From Lentisphaerota bacterium (GTDB lineage Bacteria > Verrucomicrobiota > Lentisphaeria > Oligosphaerales > JABHEG01), in contig JABHEG010000107.1 of assembly GCA_018676675.1 (NCBI GenBank), positions 28,302 to 92,301 of the forward strand: 64,000 bases of DNA. Direction: 5' to 3'. Position numbers and translations under genes: made by a program. Of this stretch, positions 60,607 to 64,000 are shown piece by piece. The stretch's first letter is position 1. The number at the start of each line of letters is the position of its first letter. Below the pieces are notes generated by a model. That model worked only from the letters and a program-made list of their open reading frames with translations. It had not been told where the DNA came from and did not search any database.

Positions 60607-62097
60607 ATGTTGATGCGCTGGGTTTCCGTGGCACTGGTGTGCGGATTTGTCGCCTGCGCGGCGCCTCCTTCAAGCACGGACCTCCCGGCCGGCGCTTTCA
60701 AGGACGTGACCGCTGAGATTGGGCTTGCGGGCATGCAGGCCGGCAGGACGTGTGCGTGGGCAGACTACAACAACGATGGCTGGGTCGATGTGCTTGTCGC
60801 CGGTACGCTGTTCCGCAATGATCGCGGGACATTCGAGGCGGTCACCATGCCGAAGGAGTGCGGCGAAGGCGTCTGGGCGGATATCGACAACGATGGACGC
60901 CTGGACATCGTCACGGTCAAAGGGAAGGGCGCTGTTCTGCGCAACACGGGAGACGGGTTCGAGCTGCTGCACACGATCGGCATACCGCAGGTCGCGCGTC
61001 CTCGCGCGGCATGTGCCGATGCCGACAACGACGGACGCCTGGACATGTTCATCACGAACTACGAGACCAAGTTTGGCGGTCCCATCTACAAGGACTTTCT
61101 TTTCATGTCTCAGCCCGACGGCTCGTTCGGGCCAGCGGTCACACTCACCGATGCCTGCTGGACTGCCCGAGGCGCGAACTGGGCCGACTTCGATAACGAC
61201 GGGGACCAGGATTTGTACGTCTCCAACTACCGCTTGATGCCGAACGCCCTCTGGGTGAACGACGGGGCTGGGACCTTTGTCGAGCAGGCGAAGGCACGCG
61301 GTGTCTACGGCGTGGCAACGGCAGGCAAGGAGCGCGCCTCGAAGTACTACCCGGCCTATGAGTACACCGGACACACGATCGGGTCGTGCTGGGGCGACCT
61401 CAACAACGATGGAAATATCGACCTCGTGGTCGTCAATTTTTCGCACCCGCCCAAGTGGCAGAATCGGGTGGAAATCTGCATCAACTCCGGCCCGCCGAGC
61501 TACACGTTCACGAACAGGAATAAGGGCGATGCGGGAGGCGTCTACTGGCAGGAATCCTACGCGAAGGGTGCCCTTGGCGACTATGACAACGACGGTGATC
61601 TGGATCTCTATCTCACGACTGTCTATCCACGTGACAAAGGCGAGTTGTTCCAGAATCACGGCGATGGCTCGTTCAAGGCGGTCGGGAAGCAATTCGGGCT
61701 GCGGACCCCGCACAGCTACCATGTTGCCTGGGCGGACATCGACAACGATGGTGACTTGGACCTGATGAGCTCCGGGAAGCTCTTCCGGAACCCGGGCTTT
61801 GGCTCGTGCTGGCTGAAGGTCAGAGTGGAGGGCGGGGTGGGGTCGAACCGTGCTGCAATCGGCGCGCGGGTGACTGTCGTTGCCGGCGAGAGGAAGCAGA
61901 TTCGGGAGATCAGTGGTGGGAATAGCGGCAACCAGAACCCGCTGCTCTTACATGTCGGTCTCGGGAACTGGCTCCCGACCAAACAGGTAGACGTCGAGGT
62001 CAGGTTCCCCTCCGGCAAATGCCTTGCCACGCAAGCCACGCCCTGCAGCACGATCACGGTCAGCGAGAAGGACGCCGTAGAACCGCCCTTGCGTTGA
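60607..62097 (+). CDS. Exported FG-GAP/VCBS repeat protein with UnbV/ASPIC-type C-terminus
   Basis: A 496-residue protein with a lipoprotein-like signal (MLMRWVSVALVCGFVACAAP). It contains at least six calcium-type loops in VCBS/FG-GAP repeats, such as ADYNNDGWVDVLVAG, ADIDNDGRLDIVTV, ADADNDGRLDMFI, ADFDNDGDQDLYV, GDLNNDGNIDLVVV and GDYDNDGDLDLYLT, which should form a beta-propeller. The final 100 residues (VGSNRAAIGARVTVVAG, REISGGNSGNQNPLLLHVGLG) match the UnbV/ASPIC domain. Likely surface-located and involved in binding. AAAGGA lies nine bases before the ATG. Confidence 0.9.
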   Translation: MLMRWVSVALVCGFVACAAPPSSTDLPAGAFKDVTAEIGLAGMQAGRTCAWADYNNDGWVDVLVAGTLFRNDRGTFEAVTMPKECGEGVWADIDNDGRLDIVTVKGKGAVLRNTGDGFELLHTIGIPQVARPRAACADADNDGRLDMFITNYETKFGGPIYKDFLFMSQPDGSFGPAVTLTDACWTARGANWADFDNDGDQDLYVSNYRLMPNALWVNDGAGTFVEQAKARGVYGVATAGKERASKYYPAYEYTGHTIGSCWGDLNNDGNIDLVVVNFSHPPKWQNRVEICINSGPPSYTFTNRNKGDAGGVYWQESYAKGALGDYDNDGDLDLYLTTVYPRDKGELFQNHGDGSFKAVGKQFGLRTPHSYHVAWADIDNDGDLDLMSSGKLFRNPGFGSCWLKVRVEGGVGSNRAAIGARVTVVAGERKQIREISGGNSGNQNPLLLHVGLGNWLPTKQVDVEVRFPSGKCLATQATPCSTITVSEKDAVEPPLR

Positions 62098-62153
62098 CTT
62101 GTGCCCGTATCCTGATGGGGCGAGAGTCCTCAAGCTGCGGCTTTCTTGACGTA

Positions 62154-62429
62154 CTACTCGCGATCCGCCGAATCCTCGGCACCCGTGGCCGGGCCGGGGG
62201 CAGACGCCTCCGGTTCGAGGGCGTGTTCGCTGAAGGCATCGATGGCCGGGCTCTCAAGGGGAAGGACGTCTTCGGGGAGCATCTCTTCCGCCAGGTCATA
62301 GTCGTCCATGACCATCCCGGTGTCGCGCATGTCGCGTTTCATCGTGCGCAGGGTGTGGAACAGGTCTTTCATGTCGTGGATGCCACCGAAGAAGAACCAG
62401 ATCGTCGTTCCGACGCCTCGTCCACCATC
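62154..62429 (-). pseudogene. Probable C-terminal remnant of a sodium:solute symporter
   Basis: An open frame of 91 residues ends at 62154 and is bounded upstream by TAG at 62430-62432. It reads GVGTTIWFFFGGIHDMKDLF, then HTLRTMKRDMRDTG, then an acidic tail (LAEEMLPEDVLPLE). As far as I recall, an aromatic last membrane segment followed by GG, a basic amphipathic helix and DDG is how many SSS-family symporters end in this group of bacteria. No other part of a symporter is present to the right. An internal ATG at 62370-62372 could start a 72-residue acidic protein, but a truncated transporter is my preferred reading. Confidence 0.45.
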
Positions 62430-62529
62430 CTACACGGCTGGAGGCCTACTCAACAGTTGCAGCCAGCTTGTGTGTTGGGCTTGGCGTGGACGTCGTGAGG
62501 CTTGGCGACAACTGCTTACTTGATGGCTG

Positions 62530-62670
62530 TATACCCGAACGGGTGTAGTATGGCCCCTGTTGAAGGCCGATATACCCGAACGGGTGTAATTCTTGGTCCG
62601 CGAGAGCTTGATATACCCGAACGGGTGTAGTACTTCTATATAGGGCCGAGTTTATACCCGATAGGGGGTA
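62530..62670 (+). promoter_or_regulatory. Four phased operators of the hip operon
   Basis: The 18-base palindrome TATACCCGAACGGGTGTA occurs exactly at 62530-62547, 62571-62588 and 62612-62629. A degenerate fourth copy, TATACCCGATAGGGGGTA, is at 62653-62670 and contains the hipB ribosome site. Start-to-start distance is 41 bases each time, about four DNA turns, so all sites face the same side. TTGATA at 62608-62613 overlaps site 3 and could be a -35. HipB is the likely ligand. Confidence 0.88.
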
Positions 62671-62672
62671 CT

Positions 62673-62897
62673 ATGACAGATCCGTTGATTGCATTCATCA
62701 AGGAACGTCGCGGGACAATGGGGCTCACCCAGAAAGACCTGTCCGATCGAGCAGGTGTCGGTCTGCGCTTCATCCGCGAGTTAGAGCAGGGGAAGAGCTC
62801 ACTTCGACTCGACAAGGTGAACCAGGTCTTGGCCTTGTTCGGGCGCCGGATGGAACCGGTCGCTTTCCGCATGGAGGTGGATGATGAGGAGGGCTGA
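62673..62897 (+). CDS. hipB: HipB-like XRE-family antitoxin/repressor
   Basis: A 74-residue helix-turn-helix protein. The Xre/Cro fold is clear: IKERRGTMGLTQKDLSDRAG, then VGLRFIRELEQGKSSLRLDK, then VNQVLALFGRRMEPV. It should bind the four operators just upstream and repress hipBST. In three-gene systems HipB mainly regulates and augments, while HipS neutralises. ATG 62673 is five bases after the GGGGG of site 4. Overlaps hipS by 14 bases. Confidence 0.92.
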   Translation: MTDPLIAFIKERRGTMGLTQKDLSDRAGVGLRFIRELEQGKSSLRLDKVNQVLALFGRRMEPVAFRMEVDDEEG

Positions 62898-63213
62898 GAT
62901 CCAGATGCAGGGCCGCTTGGCGGGGATGTTGGAGGAGGGAGATCGCGGGTACGTGTTTGTGTACGACGCGACATATCTTGAGCACCCCGGTGCGGTTGCC
63001 ATCAGCCTGTCACTTCCTCTGCAGTCTGAACCCTTTGAGGACAAGCGGCTCTTCCCATTTTTCGACGGCTTGATTCCCGAGGGTTGGTTGCTGGAGATCG
63101 CGGAGCAGACCTGGAAGTTGGATTCGCGTGACCGGATGGGATTGCTGATGGCCTGTTGCCGTGATTGCATCGGGGCGGTCTCGGTCATCCCGAAGGAGGT
63201 CACGGATGTCTAG
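62884..63213 (+). CDS. hipS: HipS: stand-alone HipA N-terminal-domain antitoxin
   Basis: A 109-residue protein equal to the N-terminal subdomain of HipA, encoded separately as in the tripartite HipBST toxin-antitoxin system. Typical segments are AEIQMQGRLAGMLEEGDRGY, VFVYDATYL, AVAISLSLPLQSEPFE and LFPFFDGLIPEGWLLEIAEQ. In the E. coli O127 system HipS is the antitoxin that inhibits the HipT kinase. ATG 62884 is six bases after GGAGG; ATG 62881 is too close. Overlaps hipB by 14 bases and hipT by eight, so the three are coupled. Confidence 0.88.
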   Translation: MRRAEIQMQGRLAGMLEEGDRGYVFVYDATYLEHPGAVAISLSLPLQSEPFEDKRLFPFFDGLIPEGWLLEIAEQTWKLDSRDRMGLLMACCRDCIGAVSVIPKEVTDV

Positions 63214-63982
63214 CACCGGTTGCCACATCTGCCTCAATCCACTGGAAGACGGGAACAGGCGCTACCACAGGGCCTGCTCCAGGAAGCTCTTTGGGGCGCC
63301 TCATCCGCCTGAGCTTCCCTATACCTGGCAGCAGCTGAACGGACTGGCTGAGAAGACCATCCGCCAACGTGTTACCGTCCCTGGTGTTCAGCCGAAGCTC
63401 TCAATGCATCTCGAAAGAGGCGGGAGACGCCAGGATGGCAGGCTCACGTTGGTCGGTTTGGAGGGCGGCTACATCCTCAAGCCCCCTGTTACCCGCTTCC
63501 CTGAGATGCCGGAACTGGAACACTTGACCATGCTCATGGCCGGGGCTTTCGGTATCCCGACAGCCATGTGCGGATTGATCCCACTCGAAGATGGGCATCT
63601 CGCTTTCATCACAAGGCGAATGGACCGTGATGGTGAAACGAAGCTGCACATGGAGGACATGTGCCAGCTGACCGACCGGCTGACCGAACAGAAGTACAGG
63701 GGCTCGCTGGAGCAGGTGGGGAAGGTGGTCCTTCGGCACTGCAGCAACCCGCTGTTCGATGCGTTGCGTCTGTTCGAGGTGACGCTTTTCTGTTTCCTGA
63801 CCGGCAACTCAGATATGCATCTCAAGAACTTCTCATTGCTCTACAGGCCGGGGGGCGAAGTCAATGCCGTCAACTTAAGCGGGCAGAATGCCATGGCACC
63901 TGTTGCGGCGCAGGCGGTTAGCGCTATATTGGCAGTGTCTCAGGTGGGCGCCGAACAGTGCAAGCCAGCAAGTAAGGAGTGA
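63206..63982 (+). pseudogene. hipT: HipT-like serine/threonine kinase toxin, C-terminus replaced
   Basis: The first about 218 residues are a HipT/HipA kinase: an N-terminal CHICLNPLEDGNRRYHRAC, the glycine-rich loop VTVPGVQPKLS at 56-66, and the catalytic loop GNSDMHLKN (200-208, D203). After YRPGGEV the expected SPAYDL segment with the second metal-binding aspartate is missing. Instead 40 unrelated Ala/Val-rich residues run to a stop, giving 258 residues against about 310-335 for relatives. The kinase should be inactive. ATG 63206 is six bases after AAGGAGG. The change occurs at about 63861-63863, fitting an insertion. Confidence 0.8.
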
Positions 63983-64000
63983 CCGCAAGAATGTGTAAGA
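63862..64000 (+). mobile_element. Possible left end of an inserted element, cut by the window edge
   Basis: From about 63862 the sequence no longer fits hipT. CAATGCCGTCAACTTAAG at 63862-63879 could be a terminal inverted repeat of an insertion sequence. AAGGAG at 63974-63979 and ATG at 63991 may open a transposase gene (MCK) continuing off the window. No right end or target duplication can be seen here, so this is inference. Confidence 0.35.

Noticed and set aside
62060..62299. 79-codon minus-strand frame overlapping the end of the FG-GAP gene
   Set aside because: It is Arg/Pro/Ser-rich, has no ribosome site, and conflicts with the better-supported symporter-tail frame at 62154-62429.

Overview
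The window is about 64 kb of GC-rich bacterial DNA. It probably comes from the Planctomycetota/Verrucomicrobiota/Lentisphaerota/Kiritimatiellota group. That placement is an inference from gene content: many large secreted carbohydrate-active proteins, three DUF4838 proteins, heparinase II/III proteins, GH29 fucosidases, neutral-ceramidase-like proteins, DUF1573, FG-GAP/UnbV proteins and UroD-like and Gfo/Idh/MocA enzymes, with no SusC/SusD pair. I saw no rRNA, tRNA or CRISPR array.

Layout. 1-3.4 kb (minus): a gene cut by the left edge, then RNase HI, a UroD-like protein and a Gfo/Idh/MocA oxidoreductase. 4-6.4 kb: a soluble hybrid histidine kinase and a DUF374 acyltransferase. 6.4-9.2 kb: a phage-shock locus, pspF divergent from pspABC, with a well-matched sigma-54 promoter between them. 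9.3-15.1 kb: a plus-strand run of serine hydrolase, DUF4838 protein, DegT aminotransferase and ceramidase-like protein. 15.3-35.7 kb: large catabolic genes on both strands (heparinase-like, two GH29, DUF4838 with CBM9, TIM-barrel proteins), a yefM-yoeB toxin-antitoxin pair and several repeat families. 35.9-45.0 kb: an unknown EF-hand membrane protein followed at once by a complete N-type ATPase operon in the order atpDCQRBEFAG. 45-49.6 kb: two more secreted proteins around a tandem repeat. 49.6-55.8 kb: a compact five-gene minus-strand run (GH-like, four-helix membrane protein, MBL hydrolase, two-helix membrane protein, ceramidase-like). 56-62 kb: heparinase, nitrilase-family, VOC and FG-GAP genes. 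62.1-64 kb: the tail of a probable sodium:solute symporter, then a hipB-hipS-hipT operon whose hipT is broken by foreign sequence running off the right edge.

How the genes fit together. Most of the window looks like machinery to bind, depolymerise and consume fucose- and uronate-containing polysaccharide: secreted lyases and CBM-bearing proteins outside, fucosidases without signal peptides and oxidoreductases or UroD-like enzymes inside. Psp and the ion-pumping N-ATPase would serve envelope integrity and ion homeostasis. The most noteworthy items are the hip locus with four operators spaced exactly 41 bp apart and damaged on both sides, the EF-hand gene joined to the N-ATPase operon, the unexplained five-gene MBL/membrane run, and a MITE-like element with related partial copies. 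Family assignments come from reading the translated sequence and recalled family knowledge; no search was run.
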